NCBI GenBank assembly: GCA_964617455.1
Contig: CAZTYF010000001.1
Coordinates: 62,001-126,000 of the forward strand
Reading direction: 5' to 3'
From: Monoglobus sp964617455
Lineage (GTDB): Bacteria; Bacillota; Clostridia; Monoglobales; Monoglobaceae
DNA length: 64,000 nucleotides
Part shown: positions 23,516 to 31,795 of the stretch, piece after piece
Layout: every line of letters starts with the position of its first letter
Position numbering within the stretch: the stretch's first letter is position 1
Made by a program: the position numbers and the translations under genes
Notes under the pieces: generated by a model
What the model saw: the letters and a program-made list of their open reading frames with translations, nothing else
Database searches by the model: none
What the model was told of the DNA's origin: nothing

Positions 23516-24850
23516 ATGAAATGGAAGGAAATATCCAAATATTTGGGTCTGTTTATTTTTGCGGTGGCAGTCATCGCGGTATACAAGACCTTTGACAACA
23601 TAGGTGTCGTTTTCGGTTGGCTGGGCCATTTGGTCACCATAGTGCGGCCTTTCATCATCGGCTTCGTTATAGCCTATATTCTGATGCTCCCCTGCCGTTT
23701 CATCGAAAGGAAATTGGAAAATCAGAAAAACGAGTGGCTCAAAAAACATCGGCGGCCCATTGCGGTTGTCATAATATACGCCGCCTTTGTTTTGATAATC
23801 ACCTTGGTGCTTTTCGCCATTATCCCCTCCATCGTGTCCAGCTTGGTGGATTTCTATAACAACCTGCCCGGCCTGATTGAGGATTTCGTAAACTGGTTCA
23901 ATTCCCTGAATTTGGGAGTGACCATAGGCAAAAACTCCTTATCGCAGCTCTTTGACAACGAGTATTTCTCAATCCAAAACCTCCTGAAATTCTTCGACAG
24001 AGCCAATATGAACCGCTACGCCCGCAGCGTCAAAAGCATAGGCTCCGGAGTGGCCCATGTGTTTATGGGAGTGATTGTTTCGGTCTATATGCTTTTGGAC
24101 AGAGCCAACCTCAAGAACAGCCTGGTTCGCCTATCTCGGGTGCTGTTCAAGGAAAAAACTCGGAGCTTTATTGCCAAATACCTTCGCCGTATAAACGATT
24201 TTGTCAATAAATACATATATTGTATGGTCATCGATGCGATTATCATCTTCGTGCTGGCGGCGATTGTCCTTTCAATAGAGAGAGTCGAATATGCGCCGCT
24301 CTTGGGCCTGATGCTCGGTGTGTTCAATTTGATTCCCTACTTCGGCGCCATTATCGCAACGGCCACCATAGGTATCATCACGGTGTTCACCGGCTCGCTG
24401 ACTTTGGCGATTGTGGCGGTTATCTCCATGATTGTCCTTCAACAAGTGGACGCCAACTTCATTCAGCCTCGGCTGCTTGCGGGTTCTCTCAAAGTCAAAC
24501 CCCTGTGGGTCATCTTCGCGGTTTTGGTGGGAGGCGGCCTGTGCGGTGCGGTCGGCATATTTATGGCGGTGCCCATTGCGGCCTTGTGTCGGAGCATAAT
24601 ACTGGATTTTATGGAGAACCGAGAAGCCAAGGCGGGAATCCCCAGTCCACCCCGGGAGCAGCCCGAGGAGCCCAAAAAGCCCAAACGTCATATTCTTCCG
24701 AAACGTAAAAAGGGCAAAGACTCCGAGGGAGCAAGTCAAAATCAAACCGGGGGTGAGGCAAAACCCGAGCCCGAGTCCAACATCGAAACCAAGCCAAAAC
24801 CCGAAACCGAAACCGAAAAAGAAAACAAAAATCAAAAGGAATCCGAATAA
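23516..24850 (+). CDS. AI-2E family transporter (TqsA/YtvI-like) with charged tail
   Basis: 444 residues. About eight transmembrane helices cover residues 10-360 in the AI-2E family pattern, with the conserved GVFNLIPYFGAIIA and late IQPRLLAGSLKVKPLWVIFAV segments. The family includes autoinducer-2 exporters and sodium/proton antiporters; the substrate is unknown here. The last 70 residues are a hydrophilic, low-complexity tail rich in Pro, Glu and Lys (PEPESN, KPKPETETEKE), presumably cytoplasmic and disordered. GGGGAG precedes the ATG. The terminator hairpin begins inside the last codons. Confidence 0.85.
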   Translation: MKWKEISKYLGLFIFAVAVIAVYKTFDNIGVVFGWLGHLVTIVRPFIIGFVIAYILMLPCRFIERKLENQKNEWLKKHRRPIAVVIIYAAFVLIITLVLFAIIPSIVSSLVDFYNNLPGLIEDFVNWFNSLNLGVTIGKNSLSQLFDNEYFSIQNLLKFFDRANMNRYARSVKSIGSGVAHVFMGVIVSVYMLLDRANLKNSLVRLSRVLFKEKTRSFIAKYLRRINDFVNKYIYCMVIDAIIIFVLAAIVLSIERVEYAPLLGLMLGVFNLIPYFGAIIATATIGIITVFTGSLTLAIVAVISMIVLQQVDANFIQPRLLAGSLKVKPLWVIFAVLVGGGLCGAVGIFMAVPIAALCRSIILDFMENREAKAGIPSPPREQPEEPKKPKRHILPKRKKGKDSEGASQNQTGGEAKPEPESNIETKPKPETETEKENKNQKESE

Positions 24851-24865
24851 GGGTTCCTTTTGATT
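24830..24865 (+). terminator. Intrinsic terminator overlapping the transporter stop codon
   Basis: A perfect 12-bp stem (AATCAAAAGGAA / TTCCTTTTGATT) with the stop codon in its loop, followed by a T-rich stretch. Confidence 0.8.
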
Positions 24866-24903
24866 TATCTCTTATTTTATATTTTTCTGTGTCCGCCGCC
24901 GTA

Positions 24904-25698
24904 TCAGCCCAAAAGGGCTCTGTCATTGGCAAATTCCTCTCCGCTTAAATCGGCGAATTTTTTGAGCAAATCGTCAACGGTCAGGGATTTTTTCTCTTCC
25001 CCTTCCACGCTGTAGATAATTTTACCCTCGTGCATCATTATGAGCTTGTTGCCATGGGCTATGGCGTCTTTCATATTGTGGGTAATCATCAAAGTGGTGA
25101 GGTTTCCCTCTTCGATAAACCTCTCCGACAGGCGCAGAACCGTGGCTGCGGTTTTGGGGTCAAGGGCCGCCGTGTGTTCGTCCAGGAGCAGCAGTTTCGG
25201 CTTTTGCATTACTGCCATAAGCAAGGTCAGTGCCTGCCTCTGTCCGCCCGACAGGAGTCCCACCTTTGTGGCCAATCTGTCCTCAAGGCCCAGGCCCAGG
25301 TGGGACAGCATTTCCTTATAGAGGGCCCTTTCCTTGTTGGTGATGGCCCATTTGAGGCTGTGGGTTTTTCCTCTGCGATAGGCAATGGACAGGTTTTCTT
25401 CAATCCACATATTTGCGGCGGTGCCCATCATGGGGTCCTGAAAAACTCTGCCCAAATATTTTGCCCGTTTATATTCCGGGAGCCTTGTCACATCGATGCC
25501 GTCGATAACTATGCTGCCCCTGTCGACTCGGAATACTCCGCAGATACTGTTAAGCAAGGTGGATTTTCCCGCTCCGTTGCCTCCGATTATGGTCACAAAA
25601 TCCCCTTCGTTCAGGGTCAAATCGATTCCTCTGAGGGCCTGCTTTTCGTTGACGGTGCCCTTGTTGAAGGTCTTGTGGATGTTGGTTATCTTAAGCAT
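24904..25698 (-). CDS. ABC transporter ATP-binding protein (TrpX/YcjV-type amino-acid-like importer)
   Basis: 264 residues. Walker A GGNGAGKST near residue 40, signature LLSGGQRQA, Walker B LLLLDEHTAALD and the switch histidine in MITHNM. This is a complete single ATPase domain of the COG1101 type, whose partners are the COG4120 permease and COG2984 lipoprotein found just upstream. It overlaps the permease stop codon by 8 bases, so translation is coupled. The set resembles the tryptophan/tyrosine-type (TrpXYZ) importers, but specificity is not shown. Confidence 0.9.
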   Translation of the reverse strand: MLKITNIHKTFNKGTVNEKQALRGIDLTLNEGDFVTIIGGNGAGKSTLLNSICGVFRVDRGSIVIDGIDVTRLPEYKRAKYLGRVFQDPMMGTAANMWIEENLSIAYRRGKTHSLKWAITNKERALYKEMLSHLGLGLEDRLATKVGLLSGGQRQALTLLMAVMQKPKLLLLDEHTAALDPKTAATVLRLSERFIEEGNLTTLMITHNMKDAIAHGNKLIMMHEGKIIYSVEGEEKKSLTVDDLLKKFADLSGEEFANDRALLG

Positions 25699-26596
25699 TG
25701 TCCGAGCCCTCCTTGTCCGTTTGTCTTTCCGCGATTTTCCGCTTCCAGTAGGGCACGCCCAGGAATACGGCCACGACTATGGCAGACAGCATCTTAAGGT
25801 CATTGGCATCCAGGCCCGCTTGGAGGATGAGGGTTATAACCATATAGTATATTATTCCGCCGAACACAGCCGCAAGGAGTTTGAGAGCGAAATTCTTGAA
25901 TATTCGGCCCAAAAGCACCTCGCCGATGATAACGGCGGCCAGGCCGATAACGATGGCGCCTCTTCCCATATTGATGTCGGCAAAGCCTTGGTATTGAGCA
26001 AGGAGTGCACCGGACAGGGCCACAAGGCCGTTTGACAGCACCAAGCCTATTATCTTGTTGGTCTCGGTGTTGATTCCGTTGGCACGGGCCATATTCTGGT
26101 TGCAACCGGTGGCACGGAGGGAATGTCCCAGCTCCGTACCGAAGAACCAATACATAACCCCGATAATCACCGCCACGAATATAGCGCCCGTCAATATGGC
26201 GCTCGGAATGTTGCGGAGGGAAATCATCAGGTCGTATTTTTCCACCGAAAGGGGCAAATTGGCCTTTTGGGACATAATCCTCAGATTTACGGAGTAGAGA
26301 ATGAACTGAGTCAAAATACCCGAAAGTATGGCCGGAATGCCGAATTTGGTGTGAAATATTCCGGTGATTAAACCGGCCAGGCAGCCGGCGATTAAGGCTA
26401 CCGCCAAGGCGAGCCAAACATTCATTCCCGCGGTGACGCAAACCACCAAGGTGGCGCCTCCCGTGGCCATTGTGCCGTCAACGGTCAAGTCCGCCACATC
26501 CAAAATCCTGAATGTTATGTAAACGCCCATGGCCATAATTCCCCAGATTATTCCCTGTGCAATTGCGCCGGGCATCGGAGCAAGAATACCAAGCAT
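25691..26596 (-). CDS. ABC transporter permease (COG4120-like)
   Basis: 301 residues, about nine hydrophobic helices. It has the branched-chain/ribose permease fold with LDVADLTVDGTMATGGA near the start and GHSLRATGCNQNMARANGIN as the ATPase-contacting loop. It lies between the lipoprotein gene (101-base gap with a strong hairpin) and the ATPase gene (8-base overlap). It probably forms a homodimeric channel. Confidence 0.9.
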   Translation of the reverse strand: MLGILAPMPGAIAQGIIWGIMAMGVYITFRILDVADLTVDGTMATGGATLVVCVTAGMNVWLALAVALIAGCLAGLITGIFHTKFGIPAILSGILTQFILYSVNLRIMSQKANLPLSVEKYDLMISLRNIPSAILTGAIFVAVIIGVMYWFFGTELGHSLRATGCNQNMARANGINTETNKIIGLVLSNGLVALSGALLAQYQGFADINMGRGAIVIGLAAVIIGEVLLGRIFKNFALKLLAAVFGGIIYYMVITLILQAGLDANDLKMLSAIVVAVFLGVPYWKRKIAERQTDKEGSDNA

Positions 26597-26644
26597 TTAT
26601 ATCATCCTTCCGTTTATGTTTGTCAAGGTGTATTCAGCATAGAA

Positions 26645-26676
26645 ATTTGCAATGGAGTTTTCGCTCCATTGCAAAT
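26645..26676 (-). terminator. Strong hairpin between binding-protein and permease genes
   Basis: A perfect 13-bp stem (ATTTGCAATGGAG / CTCCATTGCAAAT) with a 6-base loop. On the minus strand it is followed by TTTCTATG, a weak U tract. It may cause partial termination or protect the upstream message, giving more binding protein than permease. Confidence 0.6.
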
Positions 26677-26697
26677 CACTGTTTGATTCGGTCGATT

Positions 26698-27717
26698 TTA
26701 TTCGGCTTCTTCCGGAGCTAAAGCTTCATAGCCTTCGGGGATTGTGATACCCAAAGCTTCCGCACGGTCGGGCTCATACATCTTTGTCAGATCCGAAGCG
26801 TATTGAACTTCCATCTCGGCGGGATTTTTGCCGTTTACCAAAATTTCATAGGCCATTTCGCCGGCCGCTTGGCCGATGCTGTAGTAGGAAATGGAAAGGG
26901 TGGCGATACCGCAAGCTCTGCAGATACCTTCCTCGCCCGCGATAATCGGAACATTTGCGGGGCCCGCAATGTTGGCAACGATTTCACCGTTGGCTGCCAC
27001 GGTGTTGTCCGTGGGGATATACAGAGCGTCCGCATTGCCGCAGGCGGTGGTGGTCACGGCGGCTATGTCGTTGGAGTCCGCAAAGGGATATTCCTCAGTG
27101 GTGTATCCCAATTTCTGAAGCTCGTCGGCTATGATGTCTATCTGATATTTTGAGTTTGCCTCGTTGGAACAATAGAGCAAGCCGATGTTTTTGGCATCGG
27201 GAAGGAGCTCTTTGAACATGGCTGCCTGTTCCTCGAGGGGAGCCAAGTCGGCGCTGCCCGTTACGTTTCTGCCCGATGTTCCCGTCCAGTCGTCAATGTC
27301 AAGAGCGGTGGCATAGTCCGTGATGGATGTGCCCACAATGGGTATGGAGTCCGTCGCTGCCGCCGCGGCCTGCAGTGCGGGAGTGGCATTGGCAAAAATC
27401 AAATCCTTGTCCGAGGATACAAACTGGTTGGCGATGGTGGCGCAGGTGGCGCTGTCTCCCGCGGCATTTTGGAGGTCAAAGTCAACCTTGTCCCCCAACT
27501 TTTCCGTAAGGGTGTCCATAAAGCCGTCGGTGGCCTTATCCAGAGCCTCATGCTGAACCAGCTGAACCAAACCGATGCTGTAGGTCTTTCCGGAATCTCC
27601 GGCAGCTTGGTCCGAGGTGGTGGCCGTGTCGCCGCCGCTGTTGCCGCAGCCCGCCAAGGACATCATGGCAAGGGATGCCGCAGCCAAAACAGCCAGTAAT
27701 TTTTTCATTCTTTTCAT
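26698..27717 (-). CDS. ABC transporter substrate-binding lipoprotein (ABC_sub_bind, COG2984)
   Basis: 339 residues. Signal peptide with lipobox SLAGC (Cys at about 24), a Ser/Thr/Gly/Asp linker, then a two-lobed binding protein with IGLVQLVQHEALDKATDGF and IGLLYCSNEANSKYQ. It is the family used by TrpX-type importers and delivers the ligand to the permease at 25691. AAAGGAG lies 10 bases before the ATG. No T-box leader is seen in its short 5' region, so control differs from the streptococcal trp importer. Confidence 0.9.
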   Translation of the reverse strand: MKRMKKLLAVLAAASLAMMSLAGCGNSGGDTATTSDQAAGDSGKTYSIGLVQLVQHEALDKATDGFMDTLTEKLGDKVDFDLQNAAGDSATCATIANQFVSSDKDLIFANATPALQAAAAATDSIPIVGTSITDYATALDIDDWTGTSGRNVTGSADLAPLEEQAAMFKELLPDAKNIGLLYCSNEANSKYQIDIIADELQKLGYTTEEYPFADSNDIAAVTTTACGNADALYIPTDNTVAANGEIVANIAGPANVPIIAGEEGICRACGIATLSISYYSIGQAAGEMAYEILVNGKNPAEMEVQYASDLTKMYEPDRAEALGITIPEGYEALAPEEAE

Positions 27718-27768
27718 AAAACATAAACTCCTTTTGTAAAATTTTTTATATAATCTTACCTACAGCTC

Positions 27769-27797
27769 ATTTTATCATTTTATAAAACGGTTGTCAA
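27769..27797 (-). promoter_or_regulatory. SigA-type promoter for the ABC importer operon
   Basis: Minus-strand TTGACA, 17-base spacer, TAAAAT. A 6-bp inverted repeat (ACGGTT / AACCGT, 27787-27807) covers the -35 and could be an operator. Confidence 0.75.
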
Positions 27798-27841
27798 GAA
27801 AAACCGTCAAATCCGAGGTAATTTTTTGTTTGACTCGGAAC

Positions 27842-27870
27842 TTGACGAATCGCTCCGAATGTAGTAAAGT
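27842..27870 (+). promoter_or_regulatory. Promoter for the ComEC-like gene
   Basis: TTGACG, 17-base spacer, TAAAGT, 57 bases before the ATG at 27928. It is divergent from the ABC importer promoter. Confidence 0.55.
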
Positions 27871-27927
27871 GTTACCGTAACCGAAAGAGTGCTTTTTCAA
27901 TCCGCAAATCGAAGGGAGGCAAGAGGG

Positions 27928-29574
27928 ATGTTAGGCAAAGCCGCGAATTTTTTGAAATACCGATACGGGGTCTGCTTTGTGACTCTTTTCGTAATCGGCA
28001 TTTCCGCCTCCGTGTTCGGCGGATTCGGACTTTCGGGTTCTCGGACTTTTTGGTGCTTTTTGGCGGCGGGCCTTTTGTGCCTTATCATCGCCGTCCTCCT
28101 ATCTTTGATGAAAAAGCCCCGGTTTGCGTCGGCGGCGGTTTGCGCCGTATATCTCGGGGCACTGCTCCTCGGATTCGGCTCCCCCTCCGCCTTTTATATT
28201 TCAAAGACAAAGGATTTCGACAAATTAAGCGGCAAAGAGGCGGAAATTTCCTGCCGTATAATCTCGGATACGGCCCCAAGCGCCTCGGGAAAGAGCATAA
28301 CCGCGGAAGTTAGGCCCGACAAAGTGACGGTGGAGGGAGAGGAGATAAAAATCAACTCGAAAATCTTCGTCACCCTGCCCCTTGGAACGGAGGCAAAACG
28401 GGGCGACGGAATTTATATAAAAGGCAGACTCAATCCCCCGGAGACCGGAGGCGGCAGGGACTATCGTCTTTACCGTTTGGGCAGGAGAAGTTTTTGGACC
28501 CTCTTTGCGGAATCTGCGAAAAAAACGGAGCTGCCCTTGTCCCCTTGGGACAGGATTACGAAAATCACGGCCGGGGTAAGGGAAAAGATATTTGAGTTCT
28601 GCGACACAGCCTTTTCGGACAAAGAGGCCTCCGCCCTCCTTAAGGGGATTTTGACCGGCAGTCGGGAAGATTTTTCCGATGAGTTTTATGACAATATGTC
28701 AAATTCGGGATTTATGCACATAGCGGCGGTCTCCGGGCTGCACATCGGATTTTTGTGCGGCTTTGTGTTCTTCATACTCAAAATATTCCAAAGAAAAACC
28801 CGCGCTCTCTTTGCGGTGCCGATTTTGCTTGGCTATATGGCGGTGGCTGATTTCACTCCGTCCGTGGTTCGGGCGGTGATTATGACCTGCCTTGTTTTGG
28901 CTTCCTATTTTTTCGAAAAAACCCCCGACCTTATCACCTCCCTCTTTGTCTCCGCCTTTATCCAGTGCCTCATAAATCCCTTCACGGTGGCCAATGTGGG
29001 ATTTTTGATGTCCTATGGGGCCACATTGTCTCTCGTTCTCTTTATGCCCGCCCTGGACCCGATTCTTCGAAAAATAAGTTCCGAGGCGGCGAATTTGTTC
29101 GGGAAAATAAAGCGTCCCGGGGGAAAACCCTTGCTCAACGATAAATTGACGGATATTCTGCGCAGGCTCTGCCTTGCCTTTCTGACCTCCCTGGCCGTGT
29201 CCCTGGTCTGCCAGCTGGGAATTATGCCCATTTCTCTTCATTATTTCGGCAAGGCCTCCGTTTTGTCCTTTGTGGGCAACATAGCGGTTGTCCCCTGCAC
29301 AATGGTAGTCTTTGTCACGGGCCTCATCTGCGCAGCCCTGTTTTCCTTGGCTCCGAAACCCGCCGCACTTCTCTCCTGCGTGGCCGTGTATCCTTTCCTC
29401 AAAATCATAATCCTCTTGGCAAACACCTTTTCGAAATTTTCCTATGAGCCCATGTATAAGCCGGGATTTTTCGTGGCTCTTATCTGCTACGCTCTTGCAT
29501 TTCTCCTGCTGAATTTTCTGACCAATTTCTCAAAAAAATTTACATCCCCCTCGAAAAGTGCCGAAAAACCGTAA
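27928..29574 (+). CDS. comEC: ComEC/Rec2-like membrane protein lacking the C-terminal MBL domain
   Basis: 548 residues. The N-terminal membrane helices and OB-like DUF4131 region (about 20-170) are followed by the Competence domain, with LKGILTGSREDFSDEFYDNMSNSGFMHIAAVSGLHI as its hallmark and eight or so helices to residue 540. Full ComEC forms the DNA uptake channel and is about 750 residues because a metallo-beta-lactamase-like domain follows; here the protein stops after the last helix. ATG 27928 is chosen over 27889 since GGGAGG precedes it and 27889 is too close to the promoter. With comF it is one of two competence-related genes here. Confidence 0.85.
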   Translation: MLGKAANFLKYRYGVCFVTLFVIGISASVFGGFGLSGSRTFWCFLAAGLLCLIIAVLLSLMKKPRFASAAVCAVYLGALLLGFGSPSAFYISKTKDFDKLSGKEAEISCRIISDTAPSASGKSITAEVRPDKVTVEGEEIKINSKIFVTLPLGTEAKRGDGIYIKGRLNPPETGGGRDYRLYRLGRRSFWTLFAESAKKTELPLSPWDRITKITAGVREKIFEFCDTAFSDKEASALLKGILTGSREDFSDEFYDNMSNSGFMHIAAVSGLHIGFLCGFVFFILKIFQRKTRALFAVPILLGYMAVADFTPSVVRAVIMTCLVLASYFFEKTPDLITSLFVSAFIQCLINPFTVANVGFLMSYGATLSLVLFMPALDPILRKISSEAANLFGKIKRPGGKPLLNDKLTDILRRLCLAFLTSLAVSLVCQLGIMPISLHYFGKASVLSFVGNIAVVPCTMVVFVTGLICAALFSLAPKPAALLSCVAVYPFLKIIILLANTFSKFSYEPMYKPGFFVALICYALAFLLLNFLTNFSKKFTSPSKSAEKP

Positions 29575-29617
29575 CTTTCGGGCCCAAAAAATTTTTTGAC
29601 TTTTTTGAAAAAAAGTG

Positions 29618-29645
29618 TTGACAAACGAAAAAAACGTGGTATAAT
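29618..29645 (+). promoter_or_regulatory. SigA-type promoter of the ctsR operon
   Basis: TTGACA, 16-base spacer, TATAAT with TGG before the -10 (extended -10). The CtsR operator starts 9 bases downstream. Confidence 0.85.
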
Positions 29646-29654
29646 ATAGACATA

Positions 29655-29671
29655 AGTCAAAGAAAGTCAAA
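29655..29671 (+). promoter_or_regulatory. CtsR operator
   Basis: AGTCAAA-GAA-AGTCAAA, an exact fit to the CtsR heptad consensus (A/G)GTCAAA-NAN-(A/G)GTCAAA, at the expected transcription start. It indicates autoregulation of ctsR-mcsA-mcsB-clpC. Confidence 0.9.
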
Positions 29672-29710
29672 GTCAGATTTGATGATGGGAAGATTGGAAG
29701 TGATTATGAA

Positions 29711-30163
29711 ATGAAGCTCAGCAATATTATCGAGGATTTTATCAACGATATGCTTCGGCAGGCGGAGGCGGGAGAGATTGAGGTTCGGCGAAAAGAGCTT
29801 GCGGACCGGTTCAGCTGTGTGCCCTCCCAAATCAACTATGTCATATCCACTCGGTTTTCTCCCGAAAAGGGATATTTGGTGGAGAGCCGCAGAGGTGGCG
29901 GAGGATATATCCGCATCAGCCGAATCGCCTATGACAGCAGCGGAGCCAAGCTGATGCATGTGATAAATTCCATCGGAGACAGTATCGGAGCGGGAAGTGC
30001 GGAGGCCATTGTGAAAAACTGTTTTGACTACGGCCTGATTACCGAAAGAGAAGAGAAAATCATCACAAACGCGATGACCGAAAAGGCGCTGCCCCTCAAA
30101 CAGCCCGACCAGGACAGAATCAGGGCGAAAATTTTGAAAAATATGCTTGTGAGCATTGCGTAG
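29711..30163 (+). CDS. ctsR: Heat-shock repressor CtsR
   Basis: 150 residues, usual length. The N-terminal winged helix-turn-helix (LSNIIEDFINDML, ELADRFSCVPSQINYVISTRF) ends in the glycine-rich wing ESRRGGGGYIRI, which acts as the temperature-sensing loop in Bacillus CtsR. The C-terminal dimerisation and McsB/ClpC-responsive domain follows. CtsR represses clp and its own operon; its operator lies just upstream. GGAAG is 10 bases before the ATG. First gene of the operon with mcsA, mcsB and clpC. Confidence 0.96.
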   Translation: MKLSNIIEDFINDMLRQAEAGEIEVRRKELADRFSCVPSQINYVISTRFSPEKGYLVESRRGGGGYIRISRIAYDSSGAKLMHVINSIGDSIGAGSAEAIVKNCFDYGLITEREEKIITNAMTEKALPLKQPDQDRIRAKILKNMLVSIA

Positions 30164-30181
30164 GTAAAAGGAGGAGATACC

Positions 30182-30709
30182 ATGAAATGTCAAATTTGCG
30201 GCAACAGAGACGCTGCGGAAAAAATTCACTTGAATATCAACGGAAAAAAGAGCACGGTGGCGGTGTGTCCCGAGTGCGCCCAAAAGGTGGCGGGGACCAT
30301 TTTTCCGGGAAGCGGCTCCCTGTATGAAAGTGCGGGGCTGGGGAATTTGGCTTCGGCCCTGTATGGGTTGACGGAGGCGGCTCAAAGCGCCGTGGGACCC
30401 GAAATTCTCAAGGCGGTGAACAAATGTCCCGTTTGCGGAATGACCTATGACGAATTTGTGCGGGGCGGCAAATTGGGATGCAGCGAGTGCTATTCCACTT
30501 TCCGAAGCAGGCTGCTGAGGCCCCTGAAACAGATTCACGGCACCTATGAGCATGTGGGCAAAATTCCCGAGCGGGGCGGAGGCACCCTCAAAAACACCCG
30601 CCGTCTGAGCGAGCTTGAGCGGAAGTTGGATGCGGCGGTGAAAGACCAGGAGTTTGAAAGAGCCGCGGAACTTCGGGACGAAATCAAGGCAATAAAGGGG
30701 GAAATGTAG
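30182..30709 (+). CDS. mcsA: McsA, zinc-binding activator of McsB
   Basis: 175 residues. Four CxxC motifs (CQIC, CPEC, CPVC, CSEC) for zinc, and a C-terminal UVR motif (LERKLDAAVKDQEFERAAELRDE). McsA activates the arginine kinase McsB and modulates CtsR. AAAGGAGG precedes the ATG. It is followed by mcsB after one base. Confidence 0.95.
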   Translation: MKCQICGNRDAAEKIHLNINGKKSTVAVCPECAQKVAGTIFPGSGSLYESAGLGNLASALYGLTEAAQSAVGPEILKAVNKCPVCGMTYDEFVRGGKLGCSECYSTFRSRLLRPLKQIHGTYEHVGKIPERGGGTLKNTRRLSELERKLDAAVKDQEFERAAELRDEIKAIKGEM

Positions 30710-30710
30710 T

Positions 30711-31745
30711 ATGTGGTATTATGAATACGGCAAAGACGGCGATGTGGTCCTCTCCTCAAGAGTTCGCCTGGCAAGGAACATAGCGGGGCTGCCTTTCCCC
30801 GCCGCGGCGGACAAGAAAACCCAAGAGGAAATCATCGAAAAGGCCGTGGGCGCCCTGATAGGCCGAGATGACGGAGACAGGGCGGAAAAAATCAAGGAGA
30901 TGAAACTCACCTTCATCGATATGGCAAATATGAACACCGAAGAGAGGCAGGCCATATCGGAATGCCATCTGATAAGCCCCCAATTTACGGAGAGCAATCT
31001 GAGGCGGGGCTTGGTGCTCAGTTCCGACAGCCGGGTGAGTGTGATGGTGAATGAGGAGGATCATCTTCGCATTCAATGTATGGAAGCGGGTTTTGCCATT
31101 GACAAATGCTACGCCACAGCCGATTTAATCGACAATTTTGCGGAGGAGAAGTTGGACTTTGCCTTTGATGAGGATTTCGGCTATCTGACCTGTTGCCCCA
31201 CCAATGTGGGCACGGGGCTCAGAGCCTCCGTTATGGTCCACCTGCCAGGCTATGTTTTGACCGGAAAATTCGGGGAGCTGTCCACTACCCTGTCTCAATT
31301 GGGACTTACCGTTCGGGGAATATACGGCGAGGGCAGCAAAGGCTTGGGCAACATCTTCCAGATTTCCAACCAGCTGACCTTGGGTATGACCGAGCAGGAT
31401 ATAATAGACCGACTCAAGCAGATTGTGTCGGAGGTTGTGGAAAACGAGAGACGGCTTCGGGACCTTATCTACAAAAACGACAAATATCGTATTGAGGATA
31501 GGGTTATGCGCTCATTGGGAATCCTGCAGCGGGCGGTTTTGATGACCACCGACGAGGCCATGAAGAGACTTTCGGATTTGCGGCTGGGAGTTTCTTTGGG
31601 AATCATAGACAATGTGAAACCGGAGACGATAAACGAAATCACCTATTCCATATTGCCCGCCAACATTGTGAAAAATCACAACACGGCCAACGACTTCTCT
31701 CGGGATTTGAAACGGGGGGAGATAATCAAAAGCTATTTGGTATAA
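30711..31745 (+). CDS. mcsB: Protein-arginine kinase McsB
   Basis: 344 residues with the phosphagen-kinase catalytic core: VVLSSRVRLARNI near the start, NEEDHLRIQ, and GTGLRASVMVHLPG. It phosphorylates arginines on CtsR and damaged proteins, marking them for ClpC-ClpP. The gene starts one base after the mcsA stop, so translation is coupled. Confidence 0.96.
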   Translation: MWYYEYGKDGDVVLSSRVRLARNIAGLPFPAAADKKTQEEIIEKAVGALIGRDDGDRAEKIKEMKLTFIDMANMNTEERQAISECHLISPQFTESNLRRGLVLSSDSRVSVMVNEEDHLRIQCMEAGFAIDKCYATADLIDNFAEEKLDFAFDEDFGYLTCCPTNVGTGLRASVMVHLPGYVLTGKFGELSTTLSQLGLTVRGIYGEGSKGLGNIFQISNQLTLGMTEQDIIDRLKQIVSEVVENERRLRDLIYKNDKYRIEDRVMRSLGILQRAVLMTTDEAMKRLSDLRLGVSLGIIDNVKPETINEITYSILPANIVKNHNTANDFSRDLKRGEIIKSYLV

Positions 31746-31795
31746 AAAACCGCAAAATACGGATTATATGAAACAAACGAAAGGATGTGCATACC

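Noticed and set aside
27718..27890. T-box leader before the TrpX-like importer
   Set aside because: The leader is under 60 bases and lacks the conserved T-box sequence and terminator.
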